38,577 nucleotides of DNA from an uncultured Prevotellaceae bacterium (lineage in GTDB: Bacteria; Bacteroidota; Bacteroidia; Bacteroidales; Bacteroidaceae): assembly GCA_946540735.1 (NCBI GenBank), contig CAMNIN010000037.1, positions 1 through 38,577 of the forward strand. Direction: 5' to 3'. The position numbers and the translations under genes were made by a program. This document shows, piece by piece, positions 1-13,400 of the stretch. Every line of letters begins with the position of its first letter. The stretch's first letter is position 1. The notes under the pieces were generated by a model that worked only from the letters and a program-made list of their open reading frames with translations, was not told the origin of the DNA and made no database searches.

Positions 1-305
1 GTGGTCAGCCTTTATTTTGCATTATATTTTGGTGGTACGATTGCGGATAATCATATAATATAATGTGGAATAGTAAAAATGGTAAAAACAAATATAAAGG
101 GAGGGATAGAAAAAGATCTGTAACTCAAGCCATTATGGTATCGTATATCCTGCATCAGACGTGCATTGTGGAATAAGAAATGGCAGAGGTAACATTCCTT
201 ACTATCCCCCAGCTTATCATTCGTCTATTCCCAATAAGTTTCCTAGGCCTCTTAGGTTAAGTGCGAACAAAAGCTATTTTAAGTTAAAACAACCCAAAAT
301 CGTTG

Positions 306-337
306 CAAATTTATATATTATATGCCATAACAGCAAG
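306..337 (-). promoter_or_regulatory. Putative Bacteroidetes promoter, leftward
   Basis: On the minus strand there is a TAAATTTG box (306-313) preceded, after a 20-nt spacer, by CTTG (334-337). This matches the Bacteroidetes -7/-33 arrangement. Its gene would lie to the left of the window. The assignment rests on motif and spacing only. Confidence 0.4.
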
Positions 338-413
338 AAATTCTAAAAAAAAAGAGACAGGAAAGCTGCAAACCGAAACACAACCTTCTGTAAAAGAGTC
401 ACAAGGTAGTGAA

Positions 414-457
414 TCAAAAAAACAGGAGCGGATGCAAATTCCACTCCTGTTTTTTTG
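414..457. terminator. Hairpin terminator (bidirectional)
   Basis: An A-run, AACAGGAG, a 15-nt loop region, CTCCTGTT and a T-run form a stem with A/U tracts on both sides, so it can act in either direction. It lies about 140 bp past the stop of the leftward MuiA-family gene and is the likely terminator of that transcript. Confidence 0.7.
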
Positions 458-486
458 TTAATACGATGGGGCCGAGATTCCCAAGG

Positions 487-597
487 TCAATTGGCCAAAA
501 TGACATTGACGATTCTCATCACGTCGGTGAGTAAGCCTATCATCAACAAACATGACCAGAACGTAAAAAGTCTGCTCACTGTTGCTGTTATCATCGG
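487..597 (-). pseudogene. Degenerate dockerin-like C-terminal fragment
   Basis: Minus-strand translation of this stretch, in the same frame as the upstream MuiA-family gene and directly after its stop codon, ends in TDVMRIVNVILAN and a stop. That closely matches the second half of the dockerin-like repeat seen intact in the LRR protein of this window (TDVMQTVNVILGN). The first half, which should carry the Asp/Asn calcium ligands, is scrambled. It contains an ATG at 592-594, but no upstream gene body fits. I read it as the decayed tail of a dockerin-bearing secreted protein. Whether it was once part of the MuiA-family gene is unknown. Confidence 0.45.
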
Positions 598-2499
598 TCA
601 TTCCACGGTCAAGCGGCGGTTTTTGGGGTATTTCACACGGTATTGCACGATGATTTCCTTTTGTTCACCAGGCTGCAGGCCAAGTTGCCAAGTGACAATA
701 CCCGTCTCTTTGTCAAGGTTGCCTCCACTCAGTTCCTCTGTCGATACGGTGATGCCAGAATTCTGCGATACAGGGATCTGGTCTTTGAGTTGCAGTGTGA
801 CATTCTCCTTACGCGTATTCTTCACGGTGATGCGCCAGGTCATATCCTGCTCCTGCGACGAAGCCAGCAACTTGCGGGTAGACTTGTCGGCCACCTTGAC
901 ACGTTGGATGCGGATGCTGTTGTCACGTCCCAAGGAGAAATGGAGCGTATCCGTCGGAGCGTTGGGATCGAGGATGGTTTTCCCCACAAAGGAATTATCG
1001 AAATACACATTGGCCTCTCCCTCAAGCAGGTTGTAAGTCTGCCAGCCTGTGGCATCTGCTACAAGGAAAGCCTCTTTGTCGGCCCTCGGAATGCCCACAT
1101 ACTGATAGACCGCCGGCAACTGATAGCGCCCCACCTCTGTGACCGTCACCTTGCCGTTGGAAGCCAAAGTGAGCGGCTGTCGGATCTCGAACTCATAGCC
1201 AAACTGTGACTTCTGCTCCTCCACCTCGATGATGTCGCTCTCCTCAAGCGTCGGGACAGTCCTCATCTCAGCGGCAGCTGGCTCTCTCATCACCTCCGAC
1301 TTCAGCATCGCCATATCTTCTTTGGCTCTTCCCTTCTGGGCTTTCTTTGAGCCATAGCCGACGACGACTTCCTCCAAGGCGTGTTGGTCCTCGGTCAACT
1401 TGACATTGAGTGTCGGCCCTGTCACACGCAACGTCTTCTGAACATATCCGATGTAGCTGAATCTCAGTTGTTTCTTGTCTTTGGGCAAAGTGATAGAATA
1501 GCGGCCGTCAACATCCGTCACCGTACCGAGTTTCGTGCCCACAATGGTCACTGTTACGCCGATGATGGGTTCTCCCTGCTCGTCGGTGACCACACCCGAC
1601 ACCCCACTTTCCTCGTCTGTCAAGTCATAGTGAGGAGCCTGACGGCCATAGTCGAGCCAATAAGTACGCAACTCCGGAGCGATATTCGATCTGTTGGGAT
1701 TGGAAGAAGACAGTGTCACTTGCACGTTTTCCCATTTTTCCTTGGTATTCTGGAAAACGTTGGCCTTATACGACAGTTGCAGGGGTTGAGAAGTTCCTTC
1801 CGATCGTATATCGTAAGTGGGGTACCACCCAGCATTCCTGACGTAATAAGAAAGGTCGAACTCAGCGCGGCATGCCTGAGGCACATTGACCTTGACATCC
1901 ACCTCCGTCACGGTTTTCAAGGGCAGATGAGCGATGGAGTCGGCAGTCGTCTCAAGCTGTCGGGCCTGTTCCCTGACCTTAACCAGATCCTCATCAATGG
2001 CAATCAACCGTTTTTTCAAAGCAAGAAGTTCCTGGGAATAGTAGCTGTTGAGTTCTTTGATGCCCGCCAAGGGTGTGACCGCAGTTCGGTTGCCCACCGA
2101 GCAGTTGGTCTTCACCATTTCGAGCTGAGCCTCGACTACCTCACGCTGGGCGCGCAGTTCATTCATCTTATCGGCAGCCGTCTTCACTTGTTCTTGCGCT
2201 GCTTTCAGTTGACGCACCTGCTTGACACTGTCGGGATGCGCCTTGCGGTAGTTCACCCCGATCACGGTCAGTTTGCCACGAGCCCTCATCTGCAGGCTTT
2301 TCGTGTCGGTATAGGGCGAGAGGCCCGTGAAGGTGATGGTCTGCTCACCAGCGGTCAGATTGACCGAGAGCGTCCGTTCGACCTGGGCGCCATTGGCGAA
2401 AACCGTCACATGCTGGATAGGCGCCTCATGCTTGTCTGTCGCATGACCTTGCCATGCGGCCATCACAAAAGAAAAAAGGATAATCAATCTCAAGTTCAT
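598..2499 (-). CDS. MuiA-family (DUF4139) secreted protein with carboxypeptidase-regulatory-like insert
   Basis: The 633-residue protein begins with a signal peptide (about residues 1-20, ending near GHA). Next come a DUF4140-type N-terminal domain, a coiled-coil stretch (about 90-180) and a DUF4139 beta-rich domain to the C-terminus. This is the layout of the mucoidy inhibitor A family, whose biochemical role is unknown. Inside the DUF4139 part, about residues 300-370, sits a CarboxypepD_reg-like domain (SGVVTDEQGEPIIGV), followed by EEVVVGYGSKK, which resembles the start of SusC-type receptors. The start at 2499 was chosen over upstream in-frame codons because it begins the signal peptide and lies just downstream of a good promoter; upstream codons would add an AT-rich, Phe/Cys-rich stretch. 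It is transcribed divergently from the beta-galactosidase. Family assignment is firm; the function is not known. Confidence 0.85.
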   Translation of the reverse strand: MNLRLIILFSFVMAAWQGHATDKHEAPIQHVTVFANGAQVERTLSVNLTAGEQTITFTGLSPYTDTKSLQMRARGKLTVIGVNYRKAHPDSVKQVRQLKAAQEQVKTAADKMNELRAQREVVEAQLEMVKTNCSVGNRTAVTPLAGIKELNSYYSQELLALKKRLIAIDEDLVKVREQARQLETTADSIAHLPLKTVTEVDVKVNVPQACRAEFDLSYYVRNAGWYPTYDIRSEGTSQPLQLSYKANVFQNTKEKWENVQVTLSSSNPNRSNIAPELRTYWLDYGRQAPHYDLTDEESGVSGVVTDEQGEPIIGVTVTIVGTKLGTVTDVDGRYSITLPKDKKQLRFSYIGYVQKTLRVTGPTLNVKLTEDQHALEEVVVGYGSKKAQKGRAKEDMAMLKSEVMREPAAAEMRTVPTLEESDIIEVEEQKSQFGYEFEIRQPLTLASNGKVTVTEVGRYQLPAVYQYVGIPRADKEAFLVADATGWQTYNLLEGEANVYFDNSFVGKTILDPNAPTDTLHFSLGRDNSIRIQRVKVADKSTRKLLASSQEQDMTWRITVKNTRKENVTLQLKDQIPVSQNSGITVSTEELSGGNLDKETGIVTWQLGLQPGEQKEIIVQYRVKYPKNRRLTVE

Positions 2500-2527
2500 A
2501 GTTAGCAGTAAAAAAATGAATATGCGA

Positions 2528-2556
2528 CAAAAATAGTACAAAAAGCAGAAAGGCAA
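2528..2556 (-). promoter_or_regulatory. Promoter of the MuiA-family gene
   Basis: Minus-strand TATTTTTG (2528-2535) with TTG at 2554-2556 after an 18-nt spacer matches the Bacteroidetes promoter pattern. It lies 28 nt upstream of the chosen ATG. This also argues against start codons further upstream. Confidence 0.6.
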
Positions 2557-2614
2557 GTCATTCTGAAAGAAAAAATAACATCTGAAAAGAAATAATAACA
2601 TTGGAGGGCAAGTA

Positions 2615-2646
2615 TTTGGAGAAGACCGGAATATTGTTTATATTTG
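2615..2646 (+). promoter_or_regulatory. Promoter of the GH2 beta-galactosidase gene
   Basis: TTTG (2615-2618), a 20-nt spacer and TATATTTG (2639-2646) form a textbook Bacteroidetes promoter. The predicted transcript starts near 2650-2653, giving a leader of about 60 nt before the ATG at 2714. It diverges from the MuiA-family promoter. Confidence 0.7.
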
Positions 2647-2692
2647 CAGCAAACTTTCCGAAACGGCAGAGACGAAACTGCATAATCAATAG

Positions 2693-5818
<3,126 letters not shown>

Positions 5819-5958
5819 CTTTTGCACAGATGGTGTAGGTCTTGTCGCCAAACTCTTTCTCGCCCACCTGCTTGAAGGAACTGGTAGCCTGAGAGCCGAG
5901 GCCAGTGGCAGATAATCCATGTTTTTTTATACAATGAAAAAAATAAGACCGTGCAAAG

Positions 5959-5990
5959 TTAGGGTATTATCGTTTTTTTTTCTAATTTTG
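5959..5990 (+). promoter_or_regulatory. Promoter of the 25-kb saccharide-degradation locus
   Basis: TAATTTTG (5983-5990) is preceded after 20 nt by TTAG (5959-5962), close to the TTTG -33 consensus. It precedes the LRR gene by 34 nt. No other comparably clear promoter was noticed between the thirteen closely spaced + strand genes, so it may drive the whole locus. Confidence 0.55.
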
Positions 5991-6024
5991 CGTCAGATAT
6001 TTTAAAACCCACCACCAACCTGCC

Positions 6025-7629
6025 ATGATCAAACGACAACTCACCTTCTTTCTCTTGGCGCTCTGCGCCTTTAGCATGAGCGCTGCCAACTTTGAAATCG
6101 ATGGAATATGGTATGAGACCACCTCAGACCAGACTGTCAGGGTTATCCCCGAGACCAATGCCACCGACGGAAGCGGCACTTTCATCATTTTCAACTATCC
6201 CTATGAAGGCGATCTCACAATACCCTCCAGCGTCACCTACGGATCTGTCACCTACACGGTGACAGCCGCCAAGACCGGCACCTTCCGGGAATCCAGCAAA
6301 CTGGTCAGTGTCAGCCTGCCCGCCACGCTCACCGACCTGGGTGAGGCGCCCTTTGCCTCATGCAGTCGGTTGGAAGCCATCACCGTGGCAGAGGAAAATC
6401 CCGCCTATACCGTCATTGACGGACTGCTCTACGACAAGACCGGCAGCACACTGCTCGCTTGTCCGGGAGCCAGAGAAGACAAGGTGACCATTGCTTCCAG
6501 TGCCACAGCCATTGGAGCATCAGCCTTCCACGGCTGTTCGAAAGTCACCTCCGTCGACATCCCCACAAGCGTGACATCCATCGGCGAGGAGGCTTTTCGC
6601 GGGTGCAAGAAGCTGTCGGCCATCACCCTGCCCGGAACCCTCACCACCATCAGCGACCGCACGTTCTACAACTGCCAGGCTCTCCATACGCTGACCCTGC
6701 CTGAGACCATCACCAGCATCGGAGAAAACGCCTTCTATCAGTGTATATCCCTCAACCGTCTCACGCTCCCTGTCTCGCTTCGGGTGATCGGCGACTATGC
6801 CTTCAGCCTATGCAGCGGCCTCTCCTCTGTCACACTGCCTCAGGGACTGCAGGAAATCGGTTTCCGGGCTTTTGAGAACTGCATCAGAATCACCTCCATC
6901 ACCATCCCTTCATCGGTCAATACGATTGCCACGATGGCTTTCTGCGGATGCAGTAACCTGAACAGCATCAACGTAGCCGGTGACAACAAGGCCTACAGCA
7001 GCCAGGACGGCGTGCTGTTCAACAAGTCGAAGACCACCCTGCTCTGTTGTCCGAGTGCGAAGACAAGCAGTTATGTCGTCCCCTCAACGGTCAACACCAT
7101 CGGCGAATACGGCTTCTACGCCTGCAAGTCGCTCACCAGCATCACCCTGCCCCACTCCCTCACCATACTGAGGCCTTACAGTTTCCGTCTCTGCACGAAT
7201 CTGAAGACCATTGCCCTTCCTCCCACCGTCAGTCAGGTGGGCAAGAATGCCTTCAATGGCTGCAATGCCCTGCAGTCGATACTGCTCTACGCCAAGGAGG
7301 TGCCCAACGCAGAATCCAACACCTTCACCCAAGTCAACCTCGAGGTGCCCCTCTACGTGCCCGCAGAATCCGTGGAGAGCTACAAGAGCGCAGACTTCTG
7401 GAAAGACATCATCTCCATCCTGCCCCTCACTGAGGAGGTCGTCGCCGGAAAACTCGGGGATGTCAACAGTGATGACAAAGTCAATGTGACTGATGTCATG
7501 CAGACCGTCAACGTCATCCTTGGCAATCCCATCACGGTCTTCAGCTGGCAGATGGCAGACCTGAATTTCGATGGGCTCATCAACGTGACGGACATCATGA
7601 AGATCGTCAACATCATCCTCAACGACTGA
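6025..7629 (+). CDS. BspA-like leucine-rich repeat protein with dockerin-like tail
   Basis: The 534-residue protein has a signal peptide (about 1-20, MSAAN). A long array of LRR_5-type repeats of about 23 residues follows (e.g. SITLPHSLTILRPYSFRLC), the fold of Treponema/Tannerella BspA surface proteins that bind host or polymer surfaces. Residues 477-534 hold two dockerin-like calcium-binding repeats (GDVNSDDKVNVTDVM and DLNFDGLINVTDIM), a C-terminal module common in Prevotella secreted proteins. No catalytic motif is visible. It is the first gene of the locus and ends 13 nt before the GH2 gene, so it is probably co-transcribed. A role in binding or anchoring at the cell surface is an inference. 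Confidence 0.85.
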   Translation: MIKRQLTFFLLALCAFSMSAANFEIDGIWYETTSDQTVRVIPETNATDGSGTFIIFNYPYEGDLTIPSSVTYGSVTYTVTAAKTGTFRESSKLVSVSLPATLTDLGEAPFASCSRLEAITVAEENPAYTVIDGLLYDKTGSTLLACPGAREDKVTIASSATAIGASAFHGCSKVTSVDIPTSVTSIGEEAFRGCKKLSAITLPGTLTTISDRTFYNCQALHTLTLPETITSIGENAFYQCISLNRLTLPVSLRVIGDYAFSLCSGLSSVTLPQGLQEIGFRAFENCIRITSITIPSSVNTIATMAFCGCSNLNSINVAGDNKAYSSQDGVLFNKSKTTLLCCPSAKTSSYVVPSTVNTIGEYGFYACKSLTSITLPHSLTILRPYSFRLCTNLKTIALPPTVSQVGKNAFNGCNALQSILLYAKEVPNAESNTFTQVNLEVPLYVPAESVESYKSADFWKDIISILPLTEEVVAGKLGDVNSDDKVNVTDVMQTVNVILGNPITVFSWQMADLNFDGLINVTDIMKIVNIILND

Positions 7630-7642
7630 ACAAATCCACGAT

Positions 7643-10447
7643 ATGAACAAACTACTTACACTCTTCATTGCCACGGCATGCACCTGTGGCATCCAGGCAC
7701 AGCATCCTGACATCAGCACTCACCGTCAATATCTGAGCGGGACAGGTTGTGACGACATGGTGGAATGGGATTTCATGTGTACCGACGGCCGCAACGCCGG
7801 CCAATGGACCAAAATCGGCGTACCCTCCTGTTGGGAACTGCAAGGATTCGGTACCTATCAGTATGGCATGCGCTTCTATGGCAAGGAAAAGCCAGAAGGA
7901 ATAGCCTCCGAGAAAGGCCTTTACAAGACAGAATTCACGTTGCCCGAGTCATGGGCGGGCAGACAGATCCTGCTCGTTTTCGAAGCCGCCATGACCGATG
8001 CCAAAGTGACCATCAACGGCCGCAAGGCTGGCAATGTGCACCAAGGCGGATTCTACCGTTTCCAATATGATGTCTCCGACCGCATCTTCTTCGGCAAGAA
8101 GAAAAACCGTCTGGAGGTGGAAGTGAGCAAGGAGAGCGAGAACACTCAGGTGAACATGGCCGAGCGACGCGCCGACTACTGGAATTTCGGTGGTCTGATC
8201 CGTCCGGTCTTCGTGGTGAGCAAACCAGCAAGGAACATCCGCCGTGTGGCCATCGACGCAGACATGGACGGGCGTTTCAAGGCCGACGTATACCTCAACC
8301 GAGCTCTCGAGGGAGCCTCTGTCGAAGTGGAGATCGCCGATGCGCAAGGCCACACCCTCGGCAAAGGGAAGGCTCTGGGAAGTTCCGACCTATACAAGGT
8401 CGATTTCACCGTCAAAGCTCCCAAACTATGGACCGCTGAGACCCCCCATCTCCACACTGCCACCTTCACCCTCAAGGACAGCAACGGCAAAACGCTGCAT
8501 GTGGAACGAGAAAAATTCGGTTTCCGCACCATCGAATACCGAGCCAGCGACGGCGTGTATATCAACGGCCGGAAAGTGATCTTCAAAGGCGTCAACCGCC
8601 ACTCCTTCCGTCCTGAGAGCGGCCGCACGTTGTCAAAGGCCAAGAACATCGAGGATGTGAAGCTCATCAAGAGCATGAACATGAATGCCGTGCGCCTCTC
8701 CCACTACCCTGCCGACCCTGAATTTCTCGATGCCTGCGACTCCCTTGGCCTGTATGTGGAGAACGAGCTGAGCGGATGGCACTGGGCCCATGAGACCATC
8801 GTGGGACAGCAACTCGTCGAAGAGATGGTGACCCGTGATGTGAACCACCCCTCAGTGATTTTCTGGAGCAATGGCAATGAAGGCGGTTTCAACTACGAAC
8901 TGGAACCCTTCTTCGCACAGTTCGACCCACAGCAGCGCGTGGTGCTCTATCCCTGGGCCAACCGTAACGGTTTTGAGACCAAGCACTACCGTTCATGGGG
9001 CGAAACAGCCGACTACATGCGGCAGAAGGAGATTTTCATGCCGACGGAGTTTCTACACGGCCTTTATGACGGTGGTCACGGTGCCGGTCTCAAAGACTAT
9101 TGGGAACTGATGATGTCGAATCCACGCTGTGCCGGTGGCTTTCTTTGGGACCTGGCCGACGAGGGAGTGGTACGCACCGACATGGATAACCTCATCGACT
9201 GCGTGGGCAATTTCGGTGCCGACGGCATCGTGGGACCCCATTTCGAGAAAGAAGGGTCGTATTATACCATCAAGGAGGTATGGAGTCCCATCCAACTGAA
9301 GAGGACGGGTGAAGACCGTTTCGAGATCAAGAACTGCTATGATTTCACCAATCTCAAATCGTGTCACTTCACCTATAAATATCTGAAAATGCCAAACTAT
9401 GGTCAGTCGGCGGTGGTAGAAGTGGGTTGCGGCAGTCTCCCATCCCCCGACATAGAACCCGGCATGTCGAAGACCATCACCCTCCCCAAAGGCACAGGAG
9501 ATGTGGTGCAGTTGACAGCCACCGACCCCTATGGCGAGGAAGTCTTCACCTGGAGTGTTCCTCTCCAACCCGGTTCACTCCCAAGCGAACTTCCCACGTC
9601 GGCCACGATGACAGAGACAGACGACGCACTCACCATCACCGCGGCCGGCAAGTCATACGTCTTCTCCAAGTCAGACGGGCAATTGCAGCATGTGACCATC
9701 GGATCACGTACCCTCTCCTTCGGTCATGGTCCACGGTTTGTCGCCGTTAAGCGTAGCGACCGTTCCCAGGATGGTTTCTACAACCACGACGACAAAGAAG
9801 CCTTCCAGAAAAAGACTCAATACACGACCTACGAAGACCAAGGACGTTTCGATGGTTTCCAATTCGAAGACGGACAATTGACCGCCCGCTATCAACACGG
9901 CAGCCTGTCACACGTCGTCTGGAAATTCCATACCGACGGCAGCGTCCAGATCACCGCCTGTTGTTCGTTCAATGGCGTGGTCGACATGATGGGCATCACG
10001 TTCGACTTTCCCGAGACACTGGTAAGAAGCAAGCAATGGGTAGGCAACGGTCCCTACCGGGTGTGGCAGAACCGTCTGGAAGGTCCCCAATACGGTTATT
10101 GGAAGACAGGTTACAACGATCCCGTACCAGGAGAGACCTTCGAGTACCCCGAATTCAAGGGCTATTTCTCTCGGGTAAACTGGATGCAGTTGGAAACCAG
10201 CGAAGGCAAGATCGGCATCCAACCCACCCAGCCCGGTTCAGGCGCCCCACTCTACATCGGAGTCTACCAGCCACGAGACGGGCGCGACCATATCCTGTAC
10301 GACCTGCCCGAGAACGGCATCTCCCTTCTGGATGTCATTCCAGCTGTGCGCAATAAAGTGAACACCACCGACCTCAACGGTCCCACCGCCCAACCCCATT
10401 GGGCAAAGGGCGTGCATGTCTACTCTTCTAAACTCTGGTTTGAATGA
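7643..10447 (+). CDS. Secreted GH2 glycoside hydrolase
   Basis: This 934-residue protein has a signal peptide (about 1-19, CGIQAQ), a GH2 sugar-binding domain (VPSCWELQGFGTYQYG), an Ig-like domain and a TIM barrel (FGFRTIEY, KGVNRHSFRPESGRT). The acid/base Glu413 sits in SNGNEGG and the nucleophile Glu469 in MPTEFLHGLYDGGHG. The long C-terminal part is beta-rich and lacks a clear LacZ small-chain signature, so it belongs to a GH2 subfamily distinct from the upstream LacZ-type enzyme. Specificity could be beta-galactosidase, beta-glucuronidase or alpha-L-arabinosidase; the sequence does not settle it. Its stop codon overlaps the start of the next gene (ATGA), coupling it to the GH106 enzyme. 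Confidence 0.88.
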   Translation: MNKLLTLFIATACTCGIQAQHPDISTHRQYLSGTGCDDMVEWDFMCTDGRNAGQWTKIGVPSCWELQGFGTYQYGMRFYGKEKPEGIASEKGLYKTEFTLPESWAGRQILLVFEAAMTDAKVTINGRKAGNVHQGGFYRFQYDVSDRIFFGKKKNRLEVEVSKESENTQVNMAERRADYWNFGGLIRPVFVVSKPARNIRRVAIDADMDGRFKADVYLNRALEGASVEVEIADAQGHTLGKGKALGSSDLYKVDFTVKAPKLWTAETPHLHTATFTLKDSNGKTLHVEREKFGFRTIEYRASDGVYINGRKVIFKGVNRHSFRPESGRTLSKAKNIEDVKLIKSMNMNAVRLSHYPADPEFLDACDSLGLYVENELSGWHWAHETIVGQQLVEEMVTRDVNHPSVIFWSNGNEGGFNYELEPFFAQFDPQQRVVLYPWANRNGFETKHYRSWGETADYMRQKEIFMPTEFLHGLYDGGHGAGLKDYWELMMSNPRCAGGFLWDLADEGVVRTDMDNLIDCVGNFGADGIVGPHFEKEGSYYTIKEVWSPIQLKRTGEDRFEIKNCYDFTNLKSCHFTYKYLKMPNYGQSAVVEVGCGSLPSPDIEPGMSKTITLPKGTGDVVQLTATDPYGEEVFTWSVPLQPGSLPSELPTSATMTETDDALTITAAGKSYVFSKSDGQLQHVTIGSRTLSFGHGPRFVAVKRSDRSQDGFYNHDDKEAFQKKTQYTTYEDQGRFDGFQFEDGQLTARYQHGSLSHVVWKFHTDGSVQITACCSFNGVVDMMGITFDFPETLVRSKQWVGNGPYRVWQNRLEGPQYGYWKTGYNDPVPGETFEYPEFKGYFSRVNWMQLETSEGKIGIQPTQPGSGAPLYIGVYQPRDGRDHILYDLPENGISLLDVIPAVRNKVNTTDLNGPTAQPHWAKGVHVYSSKLWFE

Positions 10448-13400
10448 AAGCAATCACCACTCTTCTCTCTACCCTTGTCTGCGTCCTCACCCTATCCGCC
10501 GCGGACATTCAGGACACCTACAAGCCCTGGACTTTCTGGTATTGGATGTATGGTTGCGTGAGCGACGAGGGAATACGTCTCGACCTGCAAGGAATGAAGG
10601 ACGCAGGCATCGGCGGGTTTTACCTGATGCCCATCAAGGATGTCAGCGACGGTGCCCAATACGGAGGGACCGCCCGTCAACTATCCGAAGAATGGTGGAA
10701 GCACGTCGACACCACCCTCCGACTGGCCGACAGTCAGGGACTGGACGTGGGCATCCATTTTTCCGACGGATTCGCTTTGGGCGGTGGTCCTTGGATCACA
10801 CCCGAGGAGTCGATGCAGCGAATTGTCTGGACCGACACCATCGTAGAGGGCAAGCAGCGTGACCTCCAGCTCCGCCAGCCTGCGGCTGTGGGCGATTATT
10901 ACGAGGATATCGCTGTCTATGCCATACCCGTCAAAGAGAAGATGTCTGCTGCGCAACCCCATGTCTCCGTAGACTTCCCCTTCCGCAGTACCGAGCCCTG
11001 CGATATCCTCTTCACCTACGAAGAGCCTTTCACATTGCGCCATGTGCGCATCATCACCGGAGGCAACAACTACGAGGCCCATCGCTGGCAAGTCTATGCT
11101 TCCGACGACGGTCTGAATTACCGGCATGTGCGCGACATCGAACCTGCCCGTCAAGGATGGCAAAACACCGACGCACACGCCACATATGCCATTCCACCCA
11201 CCAAGGCCCGGTATTTCAAGTTTCACTGGACCCCCGAAGGCAGCGACCCGGGCAGCGAGGACATGGACGCCGCCAAATGGAAGCCCACCTTAAAAGTAGC
11301 CGACATCCAGTTGGGCAGCTTGCCGTTACTCGACGGTTATGAGGGGAAATCGGGAGCTGTGTGGCGTGTCAGCCGGTCGTTTCCCATCGCAACGTCAGAC
11401 TGTGCCGCCCCGGATGAGATACTCCGTCTCTCGTTGGTCGACGGCAAGATTTCCCGGTTGCCCAAAGGCCGTTGGCACCTGTTGCGCATGGGACACACCT
11501 CTACGGGGCACCAGAACGCCACAGGAGGAGGTGGCCGTGGACTGGAATGCGACAAGTTCTCTCGTCCAGCCATCCGCAAACAACTCCAGCATTGGTTTGG
11601 CACCATCCGACAGCACGATCCCTATCACGCCATCAAACGGTTGCATGTCGACAGTTGGGAATGCGGCTCTCAGAACTGGAGCAGCACATTCGCTCAGGAG
11701 TTTCACCTGCGCCGCGGCTACGACCTTCTCCCCTGGTTGCCGCTCTATGCTGGCATTCCCATCGCCGATGGTGAGCGGAGCTATCAAGTGCTGCGCGACA
11801 TCCGGCTGACCATCGCCGAACTCATCGACGAGGTGTTCTTCGACGAGATGCAACGCGCCGCCCGTCAATACGAAGTGAAGCTCTCCGCCGAATGCGTGGC
11901 TCCCACAATGGTAAGCGACGGACTCCTGCACTACCGCCACACCGACTACCCCATGGGTGAGTTCTGGCTCAACTCCCCCACCCACGACAAACCCAACGAC
12001 ATGCTCGATGCCATCAGCGGAGCCCATATCTACGGCAAGAACATCATCCAGGCCGAGGGATTCACCGAGGTACGAGGTACATGGGACGAGATCCCCGCCC
12101 TGCTCAAACCGCTGCTCGACCGCAACTATTGCCTCGGCATCAACAGCCTTGTGTTTCATGTCAACACCCACAACCCATGGACCGACAGGAAGCCTGGCAT
12201 GACACTCGACGGCATCGGCACTTTCTTCCAGCGTGACAACACCTGGTGGAGGGAGATGCCTGCGTTCACCCAGTATATCACCGCTTGTCAAGAACTACTT
12301 CAGCAAGGCCGGCCTGTGGTGGATCTCGCCGTATATACCGGAGACGAGGTGCCGCGGCGAGCCATCCTGCCCGAACGGCTCACTGACATCCTTCCAGGTC
12401 TTATGGGCGACTCCATCCTCCGGCGAGAAGCCAACCGTTTGCGCAACGAAGGTCAACCGATGGAGACCAGTCCTGTAGGGGTCAGTCACACCCGCAACAT
12501 GACGAAGGCAGAAGACTGGCTCAATCCGCTGCGCGGCTATAAATACGACTCCTTCAACCATGATGTGCTCCGCGGCATGCGGGTGGAGAACGGCGAAGTG
12601 GTGACCCGCGACGGCATGCGCTACAAAGCCCTCATCATCCCCCAAACCAGGAAGATGAACCCCGACAACATCAACACTGGCCTTCAGGAGATCGAGGCAT
12701 TGCGCCAGCAGGGAGCGGTCATCATCGACACCCCTTGGACAGCTCCTGATCTGTCGAGGCTCGGCATACGCCGTGATATCCAACTGCCCGCAGGTCTCGA
12801 TTTCGCTCATCGGCATACCGACGAGGGAGACATCTACTTCATCAGCAACCAGACCGACAAGACCGTCACTTTCGCACCACAAGTACGAGAAGACCACGCA
12901 TACCGCTATCTATGCGACCCTTTGCGAGAACAATTCACGACGGCAGGCGACACCATCACACTGGCACCCTATGCCTCAGTCTTCTACGAGTTGTCCGACA
13001 ACGACTACAGCGTCCTGACCACAAAGGACACCACTCCGCAAAGCACGGTTATCCTCGATGGAGAATGGACCCTCACGTTCGAGGAAAACGGCGTAAGTCT
13101 GACCACCGACACACTGAGGGGATGGCAGACCTATGAAGACCCACGCATCAGATACTATTCTGGTCATGTAAGTTATGAAACCATGTTCAGTCAAAAAAGA
13201 CAGGCAAAAGGCCAAGTGTGGCTGGAATTAGTCCAAGTACACGACATCGCCACCGTCTATGTAAACGACATCTGCTGCGGCACATCATGGATGCCTCCAC
13301 ACCGCATCGACATCACCGATGCCGTGAAAAAGGGCAACAACCAGTTGCGCATTGAAGTAGTGAACACCTGGGCCAACGCCCTCTTGGGCGCCGACAACGG

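Larger units (their letters stand above)
1..486. other. AT-rich region with no supported gene
   Basis: No convincing protein-coding gene is visible here. The only open frames are short (61 codons at most), lack a recognisable product and use codons unlike the neighbouring genes. The stretch holds a probable leftward promoter near 306-337 and a hairpin terminator near 414-457. Bases 1-300 would be the leader of a leftward gene lying beyond the window edge. A second TATATTTG-like box on the minus strand lies at 89-96 but has no good -33 partner. Confidence 0.6.

Noticed and set aside
161..346. 61-codon + strand frame in the AT-rich left end
   Set aside because: No family resemblance, no promoter at a fitting distance and overlap with a probable leftward promoter.
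2500..2601. Upstream extension of the MuiA-family gene to an ATG at 2601
   Set aside because: The added residues are an AT-rich Phe/Cys run, the promoter -7 box lies inside them, and the internal start opens a normal signal peptide.
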